A stretch of 64,000 bases of DNA from Nitrobacter sp051912485 (GTDB lineage: Bacteria; Pseudomonadota; Alphaproteobacteria; Rhizobiales; Xanthobacteraceae): positions 1,550,001-1,614,000 of the forward strand of contig NZ_CP196822.1 of assembly GCF_051912485.1 (NCBI RefSeq), written 5' to 3'. The notes below the pieces were generated by a model. The model did not search any database and had not been told where the DNA came from. It was given only the letters and a program-made list of their open reading frames with translations. Each line of letters opens with the position of its first letter. The stretch's first letter is position 1. The translations under genes were made by a program, and so were the position numbers. Positions 54,030-62,023 of the stretch are shown here, in pieces.

Positions 54030-54227
54030 TCACGCGGCGCTCTCGCTCATCGAACGATGAAACACGTCGGGCCGGAACGCCCACCGACCGGCGATCTTCT
54101 TGGCACCCGGTAAGGCGCCCGCCTCAAGGAGGCAGTAGGTTTGCTGTCGCGACCGATTGATTTCGCGTGCGATAGCGCCGGCGCCCCATACGATCGTCGG
54201 ACTACAGTCAAAGTCAGATGCGTCCAT
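54030..54227 (-). CDS. AlpA/excisionase-like HTH protein (1)
   Basis: This 65-residue protein has the layout IVWGAGAIAREINRSRQQTYCLLEAGALPGAKKIAGRWAFRPDVFHRSM, which follows the MerR-like HTH_17 fold of AlpA and excisionases. It probably regulates excision or gene expression of the element. It is directly upstream of the cold-shock gene on the same strand. A second such protein is encoded at 60055-60240. Confidence 0.7.
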   Translation of the reverse strand: MDASDFDCSPTIVWGAGAIAREINRSRQQTYCLLEAGALPGAKKIAGRWAFRPDVFHRSMSESAA

Positions 54228-54415
54228 GTGTGTCCTCGCACATACAAGAACTCCCGCAAGCGACGCGTCAGGTCGCAGGCGGGGCGAAAACGATTAGTTT
54301 TCGATAATTCATCGAAAACACTTTACTACGGTTCACGGTGTTTGTCAACGGCTGCAATATTTCGGCTTGCGCGTCAAGTAGGCTACGGAATTTATTTTAC
54401 CCTTAGCCGCCCGGA

Positions 54416-55738
54416 TCAGGTGCCATAGACGCCGTTCAGGGGATTGCTTGGTTCGCCATACCCGCCCGCGTGACCCCGATAAGTACCAACGACGGCCGTT
54501 GGCGCCTGCCACCGAGCGATCAATTCGGTCAATGCCCACACGAGCGCGTCGACCCGATCCGGCGAATATCCAGCCCTGCCCCGATCAAAGTCGCTGGTGA
54601 AGGCGCACAGTTGATCCTCAAGCGTCGCGAAGCTGCCAACATGGTGCACCTTTCGCTGCTCATAAAGCGCGGCGATCGGCTCGGCGCGTACCACTTTGCC
54701 GCGGCTGGCGTGTACGGACCGGTAGCTTACGAGCGGGTCCACAGCGCGGATCGTTCCCTCGACCATTGCACCGCCGTTATTTACTTCAGCTATGATGCGG
54801 TCCGCCTTGTGCCGACGGTACGCATCGATTGCCTTTGCCGCCCATTCGTGCGGCGCGTACCGACCAGACAAATCCTCAAGAATGTACGCGTGCTTGTCGC
54901 CGCCAACACCAGCGACAACGATGCCGGTTTCGTCCGAGCCTTCATTGTTCGAAGCGGCGGGATCGATCGCGACAACGATGCGGCGCAGTTCGGGCGCCTT
55001 CGCTACGCGATCACGGTCAAGCCATTCGAGTTGCCAAAGCGCGCCCGGCGTATCGGAAAGCATCTCCGCGTTGATTTCCTGCCGACCCAGGCGCGTGCCT
55101 TCGTACCGATCGCGCAACGCTTGAATGAATGTCGGCGCGAGGTTGGCCTCGTTCTCGAATGTTGAGCCGCGGGTAACGACGACATCCTGACCTTCGCGAG
55201 ATAGCAGGGCCTTAAGCAGTTTTATCGGTCGCGGCGTAGTGGTGGCCAACCATCGCGGATGACGACCAAGGCGCAATCCGAACATGAGCATGTCCCATGT
55301 CGACTGCGGATCCGGCCACGCTGCCAGCTCGTCAGCCCATGCAAGGTCAAACTGCGGTCCTCGCAGCCGGTCGGACTCCTCAGCCGAAAACAAGGTGGCG
55401 GTGGCGCCATTATTCCATGTCAGACGGCGCTTGCTGGGTTCATATTGAGGCACGTTCCATGATGGTGCCAGGCGCAGGATGCCACTTTCGCCTTCGACCA
55501 TAACGTCCCGCGCATCAGCGGCGGTGGCAGCGACCAATGCGATGCGACCCGCGGTGCCAGTCTCGACGCATTCGTTGATCCAGCCCGCGCCAGTGAAGTT
55601 CTTACCGAATCCCCTGCCTGCGCAAACCACCCATCCGTTCCAGTCGCCCTGCGGTGGGAGTTGGCTTGATCGGGCTTTAGCGCGCCAGCCGCCGTCTTGA
55701 AGCGTTTCCGCGAGGGCCGATGCGATAGACATTTTCAA
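54416..55738 (-). CDS. Phage terminase large subunit (Terminase_6 type)
   Basis: This DNA-packaging ATPase/nuclease has 440 residues. The Walker A region reads VCAGRGFGKNFTG (residues 39-50), where the usual Thr/Ser after Lys is Asn. Walker B and the catalytic Glu lie in FDLAWADELAAW (DE at 136-137). The nuclease domain begins near IVVAIDPAASNNEGSDETG and continues with IIAEVNNGGAMV. The length is normal. Its stop lies 3 bases from the small-subunit-like gene on the same strand. The Asn substitution might weaken ATP binding. Confidence 0.92.
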   Translation of the reverse strand: MKMSIASALAETLQDGGWRAKARSSQLPPQGDWNGWVVCAGRGFGKNFTGAGWINECVETGTAGRIALVAATAADARDVMVEGESGILRLAPSWNVPQYEPSKRRLTWNNGATATLFSAEESDRLRGPQFDLAWADELAAWPDPQSTWDMLMFGLRLGRHPRWLATTTPRPIKLLKALLSREGQDVVVTRGSTFENEANLAPTFIQALRDRYEGTRLGRQEINAEMLSDTPGALWQLEWLDRDRVAKAPELRRIVVAIDPAASNNEGSDETGIVVAGVGGDKHAYILEDLSGRYAPHEWAAKAIDAYRRHKADRIIAEVNNGGAMVEGTIRAVDPLVSYRSVHASRGKVVRAEPIAALYEQRKVHHVGSFATLEDQLCAFTSDFDRGRAGYSPDRVDALVWALTELIARWQAPTAVVGTYRGHAGGYGEPSNPLNGVYGT

Positions 55739-55741
55739 TCC

Positions 55742-56449
55742 TCAGTACGGCGGGGGAAGAATGGCGGACGGTGCGGCCGGTTCATGCTCGATTAGAATGG
55801 GCTCGGGACGCGCCCTGCCCGGCCCGCCAGTGCCGCGGATAGAGTCGGCATCATCCGCGTCCAGTTCCTGCAAAGCCGCCACCACGTCGGCCCGTGCGGC
55901 GCTGTGTGGGGCAAGGGCGCGAAGGATCGCCGCCTGCACCTTAGCGAAGGCCGGGCTGTTGATGATCGCGACGTTGTTCGTAACGTTTATTTGGCCTTGC
56001 GCGATGGTGGCGATCTCGCCAGTCACCTTGCCTATCTTTTCCAGGACCGACGTGAGCGATGTCGCCACAATAGCGGCGCCCCGGCCATCGCCGGCTTCGG
56101 TCATCAAAGCCAGTTGGCTCATCAACATCGTTCGGACGACCCGAAAGTGGTCGAGGACCGATGCGCCCTCCGCCGCGGCGGTTTGCGCTAGGTCGGCAAG
56201 CTGCGCCGGACCCGCGAGGTACGACGCCTTCACTTCGTCGGCGACGTGGTGCTGCCAATGGCGATGAATACTATCCCGAGACAGGCCGAACTTAGTTGCC
56301 AGATTGTCAAGGCTGGCGCCGCCGGCGCGAAGCAATTCAATCCGCCAGCGCTCGTCGTGCTGACATACCGTGCAGCGCGGTCCCTTTTTACCCAATTCCC
56401 ACTCGCAAAATTCCGTCGCGCATATGCATACCCCATAGGGGTATACCAC
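55742..56449 (-). CDS. Terminase small-subunit-like protein
   Basis: This 235-residue protein begins with a Cys-rich section (CICATEFCEW, CTVCQHDERW) that could hold a zinc ion. An HTH follows (LATKFGLSRDSIHRHWQHHV), then a long helical domain (LADLAQTAAAEGASVLDHFRVVRTMLMSQLALMTEAG). It is immediately upstream of the large terminase gene, which supports the small-subunit role of DNA recognition and oligomerisation. I cannot name its exact family. Confidence 0.7.
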   Translation of the reverse strand: MVYPYGVCICATEFCEWELGKKGPRCTVCQHDERWRIELLRAGGASLDNLATKFGLSRDSIHRHWQHHVADEVKASYLAGPAQLADLAQTAAAEGASVLDHFRVVRTMLMSQLALMTEAGDGRGAAIVATSLTSVLEKIGKVTGEIATIAQGQINVTNNVAIINSPAFAKVQAAILRALAPHSAARADVVAALQELDADDADSIRGTGGPGRARPEPILIEHEPAAPSAILPPPY

Positions 56450-56469
56450 GGCGAGCGGAAAATAGCAAA

Positions 56470-57021
56470 TTACGCCTGCTGCAACCGGCCGATGGTTGTC
56501 GCATCGACGGCGTATGATCGTGCGATGTCGGCTTGTGTCTCGCCAGCGGCAAGCCGCGCTATGGCCTCTTGGCGCTGGTGCGGTGTCAACTTCCGTGGGC
56601 GTCCGAACCTGACGCCGCGGTCCATGGCACGCTTGCGACCCTCGCCGGTGCGAGCACGGATCAACTCGCGCTCAAACTCGGCGAGACCGCCTAAAACGGT
56701 CAACATGAGCCGGCCGTGGGCGGTCGTGGTATCGGCCCATGTGTCAACCAATGATCGGAAGCCGACGCCGCGTTCGCCTAGCGTATGCAAGACATTGAGC
56801 AAGTCACGGGTGGAACGTGCGAGACGATCGAGACGCGTCACAACCAGTGTGTCCCCCTTCTGAAGGACGCGCAGCGCCTTAGCCAACTGTGCGCGGTCTG
56901 TCTTGGCGCCGGACGCCGTTTCGCTGAAAACCTTAGAGGCACCGGCGGCGCTCAAGGCGGCAACCTGGGCGGCAACTGTCTGGCCGTCCGTCGATACTCG
57001 CGCATAACCGTAGATTGTCAT
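56470..57021 (-). CDS. Serine recombinase (resolvase/invertase family)
   Basis: This small site-specific recombinase has 183 residues from MTIYGYARVSTDGQTVAAQ. The catalytic serine lies in YARVSTDGQ. The arginine-rich active-site segment reads LVVTRLDRLARSTRDLL and the E-helix reads AEFERELIRARTGEG. The C-terminal HTH of Hin/resolvase type is PRKLTPHQRQEAIARLAAGETQADIARSY. Four copies of a CTTTTGCAG-type repeat lie upstream (57035-57116). It could resolve multimers or invert DNA in the element. Confidence 0.92.
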   Translation of the reverse strand: MTIYGYARVSTDGQTVAAQVAALSAAGASKVFSETASGAKTDRAQLAKALRVLQKGDTLVVTRLDRLARSTRDLLNVLHTLGERGVGFRSLVDTWADTTTAHGRLMLTVLGGLAEFERELIRARTGEGRKRAMDRGVRFGRPRKLTPHQRQEAIARLAAGETQADIARSYAVDATTIGRLQQA

Positions 57022-57343
57022 TGGAAATGCCCTCACTTTTGCAGCTAACTTTTGCAGGTATAAACCCGCGCAAAATCAACGTCAATAAAAACATGCAAAA
57101 GTTGTAAGTTTTGCAGGTTCGGCGGCAACGTAATGCACGACGACGTAGGAAAAGCGTTGCGATGATGGAAGCGATTTGCTGGGGTTTTATTCTTTGTTGT
57201 CTTCCATCGACGTGGGCGTGCTGGGCGCACCGGGCACGGTTTTTGATTCTCTCAGATTCTCTACTTTCGGCTGTCTACCTATAATTTACAGTCTGTTTTT
57301 CACCACAATGAAAAACCGCGCCCACAGTGCCCGGACGCCCGGC
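57022..57343 (-). promoter_or_regulatory. Serine-recombinase control region with four TTTTGCA repeats
   Basis: ACTTTTGCAG occurs at 57035-57044 and 57048-57057. The inverse TGCAAAAGTT is at 57094-57103 and GTTTTGCAG at 57108-57116. The layout is like a res site or operator just upstream of the recombinase start. The rest of the 322-base spacer shows no gene. Confidence 0.55.
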
Positions 57344-59821
57344 TCAGTACGGTGGTGGTGCCACTAAAGCCGGCGTGCTGAGCAGCCTCGCCGCAGCAAG
57401 ACGTTCGCTCTCACTCAAATCCTGTCGTGCATAGATCGTCGTCTTGCCACCGTTCATGCGCCATCGACCGCCACTATCTCGGGCGTCCGGGTTTGCCACA
57501 GCAATATAGCCGCATTCGGCAAGGCGCTTCGGAAGTGCCCGACGAAGTTTAGGGTCGTCGAACACCAAGTGCAGGTGACTATCTCTCGGCATCCTCGCTC
57601 GGACCATAGGGAGCGTGAGAGCGGCAGGCTTGCCCATCGTTTCGATCACGTCGGTAAGATCGCCGCTTTCCGGTGCCAAGCCGGCGGCGACGACCATATG
57701 CCATCCAGCGGTCTTCGGCGGCGGCGTCTTGGCGTTGAAGCCGGTCAGGTCCAGATTTGCCAGATAGTGCGCGACCGCCTCGTTCCCGCCGTTTTCGAAC
57801 CACGCGTAGATTCCATCGAAGTAGCCGTCGGGGAAATCCTCTTTTTTCCTGTCGGAAATGCAGACAAAATGTCGGCGATCATTGCGATCGAGATAAAGCG
57901 CGTCCGCATGGTTACTGGTCAGAATGACGCCGCAGACGTTCCGGGCAGCATGGTGCGGAACATTCTTTTCGTTGACGTAATGCGCTGCAGGCGGCGCCGC
58001 GAGGATTGGCTTAGTCCGATCGTGAAAGGCGTATTTCGATTCCCCGCCGAGATCATGGACTTCGTCGATCCGCAGCATCACAGATTTCAGATACCCGTTG
58101 AAATCCGATGTGAAGAATGTCTTCGCCGAAATGCTCTTGAAGTTATGCGACCCTACGGCGGCGACCACCGGCTCAATCGCCGTGTCTTTGCCCACACCCG
58201 GCTGGCCAATGAAGACGAGTCCGTGGTTCACCTTCTCTCCCGGCCGCTGCATGCGGTGCGCGAACCAGAGGACGATATGCGCCCATTCGCCGGGATAGAT
58301 AAACTTGATATGATCAAGCCACTTCGAGACGTCGCCCTCGACCGGGTTAATTGAGGAAGGCAGGTAAAGGTTGAAGCTTCGGCATCCTGGTGCTCGGACC
58401 CAATCATCCGCGAGGATTCTGTCCTCGATAATCATTGGTTCGCCGGGATCCCAGCCCATCGACTGCACAGCACGATGTTGCGACAACCAGGTCGACGCCA
58501 GCATTCCCGGTCCAGACGCTTGCATCGCGTCTTTAACCCGGCCGCAATGCTTGTCGAAGCTGCCGGACGCCCAAAGGCCGCGCGACGGTTCGTGGATGAT
58601 TTTTCCGGACGGCAGATGCGCCCAAAAATTCGTCAATGCGTTGGCTTGATCGATCGGTAATTCAGGATGATCCGGTAACGGCCCTATTGCCCCGGCGAGA
58701 TATTGCTCTCGCGCAGCGTTCATCTGCACCAGTATCTCTGCCGGAATCTCGATAGCGGGCCCGGGTGGCGGCATGGGGCAGCCGAACGCGTATCGGAACA
58801 TCCAGTTCACTTCTTTCAGCCCGAGCAGCGTTAGGAGGTTTTCGCCTTCGGTCTTGAAGTCGTTCGGTTTCCACCAACGCTTTCGAATTTCCTCTTCCCT
58901 GTTTCCCCATTCGAGTAGCAGGACTGCGTTCAAGCCGTCCTCTCCAGGGAACGACAACTTGATACGCTTCGCAAGTTCGAAATCATCGGGCGTCGTCTCG
59001 CGGTCATCGAGCGTCCAGACTTTTGCCATATGCTGACAGTACCAGACCACCTCAGCGTAGCGGATGCCATCATGGGAAACGCCATCGAACGCATCGGGCA
59101 CGGGCGCGGTGATCTTAGGGGCTGTTTTGGGTTTGACGTTAGCGGCCACCACGGCGCGCAGATTATCTACAACCGTCCAGCTATCCCAAGCTTGCTTGAC
59201 GCGCACCGGCTGCGGATTTGGCGAGCGTCCGCGCTTTATCTTGGCCGCGTTGGGCCAGTTGAGCGTGCCGGGAACGCGCATGATGCGCGAGATATCCGCG
59301 ACACACATCTTGTCGCCGGTCAGTTCACCGAGAGCTTTTGCCAACGGCTTCGACTCGTCAGGTGAGAGTGCCCGATCAAGGATCATAATTTCTTGAAAGT
59401 TGCCCTCTGACGATTCGATGACCAAGTTTGGCGCAACAGGTGCGTGCGGCGGTGCTACGCCCGGATGATCGGCGTCGGCATCAACCGGGAACGCCAGAGT
59501 TGCAACCACGTCGTCTTGGCCACCTTTGGCACCGTCCGGTAAGTCCGGCCGCATGACGGCGTACGACTCATAGATACCGTAAGGCAGGCCTTCGAACGCC
59601 ATCGCGCCGGCGGTCATTCCGTCTATGTCGCCGATCTGGAAATGCCGATTGATGGGCGGGAGACCTAGCGATTTATCGGCGGCGATCGCAGATAACACCA
59701 GCTTGCCGGGGACGTTGGCACGCTCGGCGAGGTGATGCAGCATCCAAAAGTGGTTACGGATGGTCGTGCGGTCAAACGTGGTACTTGACGTCGCTATATC
59801 TTGTGGTAAGATGTCATTCAT
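57344..59821 (-). CDS. Prim-pol primase/helicase of the element
   Basis: This replication protein has 825 residues from MNDILPQDIATSS. The N-terminal part (about 10-230) resembles an archaeo-eukaryotic primase/polymerase domain: VVATLAFPVDADAD, NLVIESSEGNFQEIMILDRAL, and DISRIMRVPGTLNWPNAAKI. The central and C-terminal parts carry a D5/SF3-like (DUF5906) helicase with Walker A GQPGVGKDTAIEPVV near residue 540 and Walker B LRIDEVHDL. This architecture is typical of phages and satellites that replicate on their own. A hairpin with U-tract at 59853-59880 sits in its leader. Confidence 0.85.
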   Translation of the reverse strand: MNDILPQDIATSSTTFDRTTIRNHFWMLHHLAERANVPGKLVLSAIAADKSLGLPPINRHFQIGDIDGMTAGAMAFEGLPYGIYESYAVMRPDLPDGAKGGQDDVVATLAFPVDADADHPGVAPPHAPVAPNLVIESSEGNFQEIMILDRALSPDESKPLAKALGELTGDKMCVADISRIMRVPGTLNWPNAAKIKRGRSPNPQPVRVKQAWDSWTVVDNLRAVVAANVKPKTAPKITAPVPDAFDGVSHDGIRYAEVVWYCQHMAKVWTLDDRETTPDDFELAKRIKLSFPGEDGLNAVLLLEWGNREEEIRKRWWKPNDFKTEGENLLTLLGLKEVNWMFRYAFGCPMPPPGPAIEIPAEILVQMNAAREQYLAGAIGPLPDHPELPIDQANALTNFWAHLPSGKIIHEPSRGLWASGSFDKHCGRVKDAMQASGPGMLASTWLSQHRAVQSMGWDPGEPMIIEDRILADDWVRAPGCRSFNLYLPSSINPVEGDVSKWLDHIKFIYPGEWAHIVLWFAHRMQRPGEKVNHGLVFIGQPGVGKDTAIEPVVAAVGSHNFKSISAKTFFTSDFNGYLKSVMLRIDEVHDLGGESKYAFHDRTKPILAAPPAAHYVNEKNVPHHAARNVCGVILTSNHADALYLDRNDRRHFVCISDRKKEDFPDGYFDGIYAWFENGGNEAVAHYLANLDLTGFNAKTPPPKTAGWHMVVAAGLAPESGDLTDVIETMGKPAALTLPMVRARMPRDSHLHLVFDDPKLRRALPKRLAECGYIAVANPDARDSGGRWRMNGGKTTIYARQDLSESERLAAARLLSTPALVAPPPY

Positions 59822-59852
59822 AATACTACATGCGCCTCCTACGCGCATTCAG

Positions 59853-59880
59853 ACCCAGCCCTGGCCGGCTGGGTTTTTCT
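59853..59880 (+). terminator. Hairpin with T-tract opposite the primase leader
   Basis: ACCCAGCC and GGCTGGGT form an 8-bp stem followed on the plus strand by TTTTTCTTT. No plus-strand gene ends here, so it could end an antisense transcript. On the minus strand it lies in the leader of the primase gene and could act as a control hairpin. Confidence 0.5.
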
Positions 59881-59884
59881 TTGG

Positions 59885-60058
59885 TCAGACGCGGCGCGTG
59901 CGCCACTCTGCCAGAGTGTCTTTCAGATCGGCGATGTCACGGCGCTGGCGTTCAAGTTGAGCGACGAGCCGTCCGGCGTTGTGTTCGAGTTCGGCAACGA
60001 TCTCGCTGGCAACGGCGATATCCTTCGTGCGCACGTCAATGGGATAATCGACGCTCAT
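59885..60058 (-). CDS. Short helical protein of the element
   Basis: This 57-residue protein starts MSVDYPIDVRTKDIAVAS and continues as a charged helix (EIVAELEHNAGRLVAQLERQRRDIADL). The start overlaps the stop of the AlpA-like gene as ATGA. No family is recognised. It lies between alpA-like and primase genes on the same strand, in one operon. Confidence 0.6.
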   Translation of the reverse strand: MSVDYPIDVRTKDIAVASEIVAELEHNAGRLVAQLERQRRDIADLKDTLAEWRTRRV

Positions 60059-60240
60059 GCAGCCACCGCCGTCTCAGCTTCGCGAGCAGCGATCCATTCG
60101 CGAACCGCGTCTTCCGAAATGCGCGTGGTCTTGCCGAGTTTGAAAGACCGCGGCGCTTTGCCTTCGCGTGCCAGAATATAGAAATATGCGCGGGAGATTC
60201 TCTGCGCCGTGCAAAACTCATCGATCGTCAACGAAACCAT
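60055..60240 (-). CDS. AlpA/excisionase-like HTH protein (2)
   Basis: This 61-residue protein reads MVSLTIDEFCTAQRISRAYFYILAREGKAPRSFKLGKTTRISEDAVREWIAAREAE in outline and is a clear HTH_17/AlpA-like regulator. AlpA proteins activate or excise prophage and satellite elements. It heads a minus-strand operon with a short helical protein and the prim-pol/helicase, an arrangement seen in PICI-type satellites (alpA next to primase). Confidence 0.85.
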   Translation of the reverse strand: MVSLTIDEFCTAQRISRAYFYILAREGKAPRSFKLGKTTRISEDAVREWIAAREAETAVAA

Positions 60241-60522
60241 TTCTGATCCTCCGTTATGGAAACGTGTGTGCAGGATTGTCCACCAGTCCTCAGGGATTCA
60301 CTAAATTGCATGGGGCGTATCAATTTCTAAGGCAAACCAAGGGTGTCTACCTGCGAACACCTACAAGCATGGCTCGCGGGTCCACCGGTGAATACGGTAG
60401 GCACTCCCGTGTCGTTTTTCCAAACGTCAGCCGCACAGCAGTAGCGTCGAAGATTTCGTGCAACGATTTGCAGTTTCGGAGAGTGGCGTTCGTCGCCCGC
60501 GGCAGTGATGCGGTGATGTGCA

Positions 60523-61182
60523 TTAGGCGACGTCATCCGTCAGACAGGTGCCCCAGCCGCGAAGATTCTTGGCATCTAGTCGCCGGATGAGTTGTGATCC
60601 CGCTTTGTAACCGCGTTGTCGAAAGCCAAGGATGAAGTCAGTTTCGCCGTAAGGTGGAGGCGGAATGAAACGAGTTTCTAAACTCTCCGTAGCCGTCTTT
60701 TTAAAGTCCGGCCTCTCCGGATCGGCAAAATGCACGAGTCGCGAGACGACTAGCGTCAGGACACCTTGGTCCACATAGAAGTCGAGGACTACTTCGCCCT
60801 TTTGAGTGCCCTCTTCTTTCAGCCACGCGTCGAGCGCGCCGCCGTTCAAATCCTTCGTAATGAGGTCAACGAAGAAATCTTTCACAGTGGTGCTTTTGGT
60901 GAAAGCGAACGGGTCATCCGTATGCGAAGTGATCCGGATCAATTGGCGCCACACACGAACATGCTCCGCAGCCCGATTTGCCACCTCCACTCCACACACG
61001 CCGAGCAACAGATTAATCTTGTCGTCGGTGGTCATTTCCGCCGCGCGGGGACCCTTTCCGGCTGTTGACAGGAGTCCGGTAGGTCGCAACGCACGCGCCA
61101 CAGTGTTGACGTGGGTTTCCGGAATTCCGGTCCAAGCCGATGTGTGCGGGATCAGATCAGAGAGCCTCATCGGGACATCCAT
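60523..61182 (-). CDS. Hypothetical regulator-like protein, divergent from the early genes
   Basis: This 219-residue protein has an N-terminal segment MRLSDLIPHTSAWTGIPETHVNTVARALRPTGLLSTAGKGPRAAEMTTDDKI. It looks like a winged or HTH-type domain seen in several rhizobial phage proteins. The rest shows no known domain. It is divergent from the plus-strand gene at 61296, across a spacer with a palindrome, so it could be the switch repressor. That role is inferred from position. Confidence 0.6.
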   Translation of the reverse strand: MDVPMRLSDLIPHTSAWTGIPETHVNTVARALRPTGLLSTAGKGPRAAEMTTDDKINLLLGVCGVEVANRAAEHVRVWRQLIRITSHTDDPFAFTKSTTVKDFFVDLITKDLNGGALDAWLKEEGTQKGEVVLDFYVDQGVLTLVVSRLVHFADPERPDFKKTATESLETRFIPPPPYGETDFILGFRQRGYKAGSQLIRRLDAKNLRGWGTCLTDDVA

Positions 61183-61295
61183 ATTTTTCTTGACATATAC
61201 ATTCGGTACAGGCTACTGAATAGGCTATTCGGAAATCAGTACCGAATGCCACATTACTACGTTTCCCTAGTTTGTCAACCAAAGGAACCCACCCT
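61183..61295. promoter_or_regulatory. Divergent control region with inverted repeat CATTCGGTAC
   Basis: CATTCGGTAC at 61200-61209 is the perfect inverse of GTACCGAATG at 61239-61248. A -35-like TTGACA lies at 61190-61195 on the plus strand. The region separates the two transcription directions of the element and is a good candidate for a lysogeny-type operator. Confidence 0.6.
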
Positions 61296-61631
61296 GTGAC
61301 CAAAATCCGCGAACAAAAGGCTCGTAACCAATTGAAGAAACACGGCTTTCGCCTCAACAAGGCACCGGCACGCCACTGGACTCGCGCTCAATATGGCGTC
61401 GGTTATCAACTCATCGCCCCCACTGGCTTCGTTATCGGTGCCAATCAACGCGAGTACGAAATGAGCCTCGCCGGCGTTTTTGAGCACATCGCGTGGCTTG
61501 CGCGGTGCACTGCGTGCGAGCAGCTACAGGCTGTTCGTAAGGAGTTCTTCGAGAACGGCGGCGCGGAAGACGATTGGCAGTGCGAGTTGAAAGAACTGGC
61601 CGCCGACAGCTTTGTCATGGAGGCCGCGTGA
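61296..61631 (+). CDS. Small early protein of the element (1)
   Basis: This 111-residue protein starts with GTG at 61296 (AAGGAACCC lies 8 bases upstream). It reads TKIREQKARNQLKKHGFRLNKAPARHW and then a strand-rich part (QYGVGYQLIAPTGFVIGANQREYEMSL). No family is recognised. Its stop overlaps the ATG of the next gene as TGATG, so they form an operon that leads to the integrase. Confidence 0.62.
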   Translation: MTKIREQKARNQLKKHGFRLNKAPARHWTRAQYGVGYQLIAPTGFVIGANQREYEMSLAGVFEHIAWLARCTACEQLQAVRKEFFENGGAEDDWQCELKELAADSFVMEAA

Positions 61632-61840
61632 TGGAAAAAACTCTCAACAGCCTGAAAGCACGGCTTACCGAAGAGGCCGAAGCTTACCCGGTCAATGCCA
61701 ACATTGATGCGCTCGATGTTTGGCGGAAAGGTTTCGATCAGCTTCGCCAAGACATCGAACGGTTGGAATTTGCCAAGAAAAATCCGGTTCGCTCGATGTA
61801 TACCGGCCCCCTGTCCGGCACCCGGCAGGGACATCCATAA
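61631..61840 (+). CDS. Small early protein of the element (2)
   Basis: This 69-residue protein starts MEKTLNSLKARLTEEAEAYPV and is helical and charged (FDQLRQDIERLEFAKKNPV). It overlaps the upstream gene by 3 bases and precedes the next gene by 1 base. No domain is recognised. Confidence 0.6.
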   Translation: MEKTLNSLKARLTEEAEAYPVNANIDALDVWRKGFDQLRQDIERLEFAKKNPVRSMYTGPLSGTRQGHP

Positions 61841-61841
61841 T

Positions 61842-62021
61842 ATGTCCCGTCGCGCCGCCCATTTCGTGCAAGCCGACGTCGCCCGCGCGTTGCGGGCGGC
61901 GCGGCAGGCCGGTGCAGCATCCGTGGAAATCCAGCCGGGCGGGTGCATCCTGATACGCTTGGACGCCCCGCCGGTTGCACCGAAGGACATTGACGACGGC
62001 GATGAGCCGGTCATCCTATAA
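61842..62021 (+). CDS. Small early protein of the element (3)
   Basis: This 59-residue protein starts MSRRAAHFVQADVARALRAARQAG and ends with DDGDEPVIL. The pattern resembles many tiny hypothetical proteins upstream of rhizobial integrases. It lies 1 base after the previous stop and 2 bases before the integrase ATG, so it is probably cotranscribed and coupled with the integrase. Confidence 0.62.
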   Translation: MSRRAAHFVQADVARALRAARQAGAASVEIQPGGCILIRLDAPPVAPKDIDDGDEPVIL

Positions 62022-62023
62022 CC

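Noticed and set aside
60327..60536. 69-residue minus-strand ORF
   Set aside because: It has no ribosome binding site, motif or clear operon context; the 282-base gap appears non-coding.
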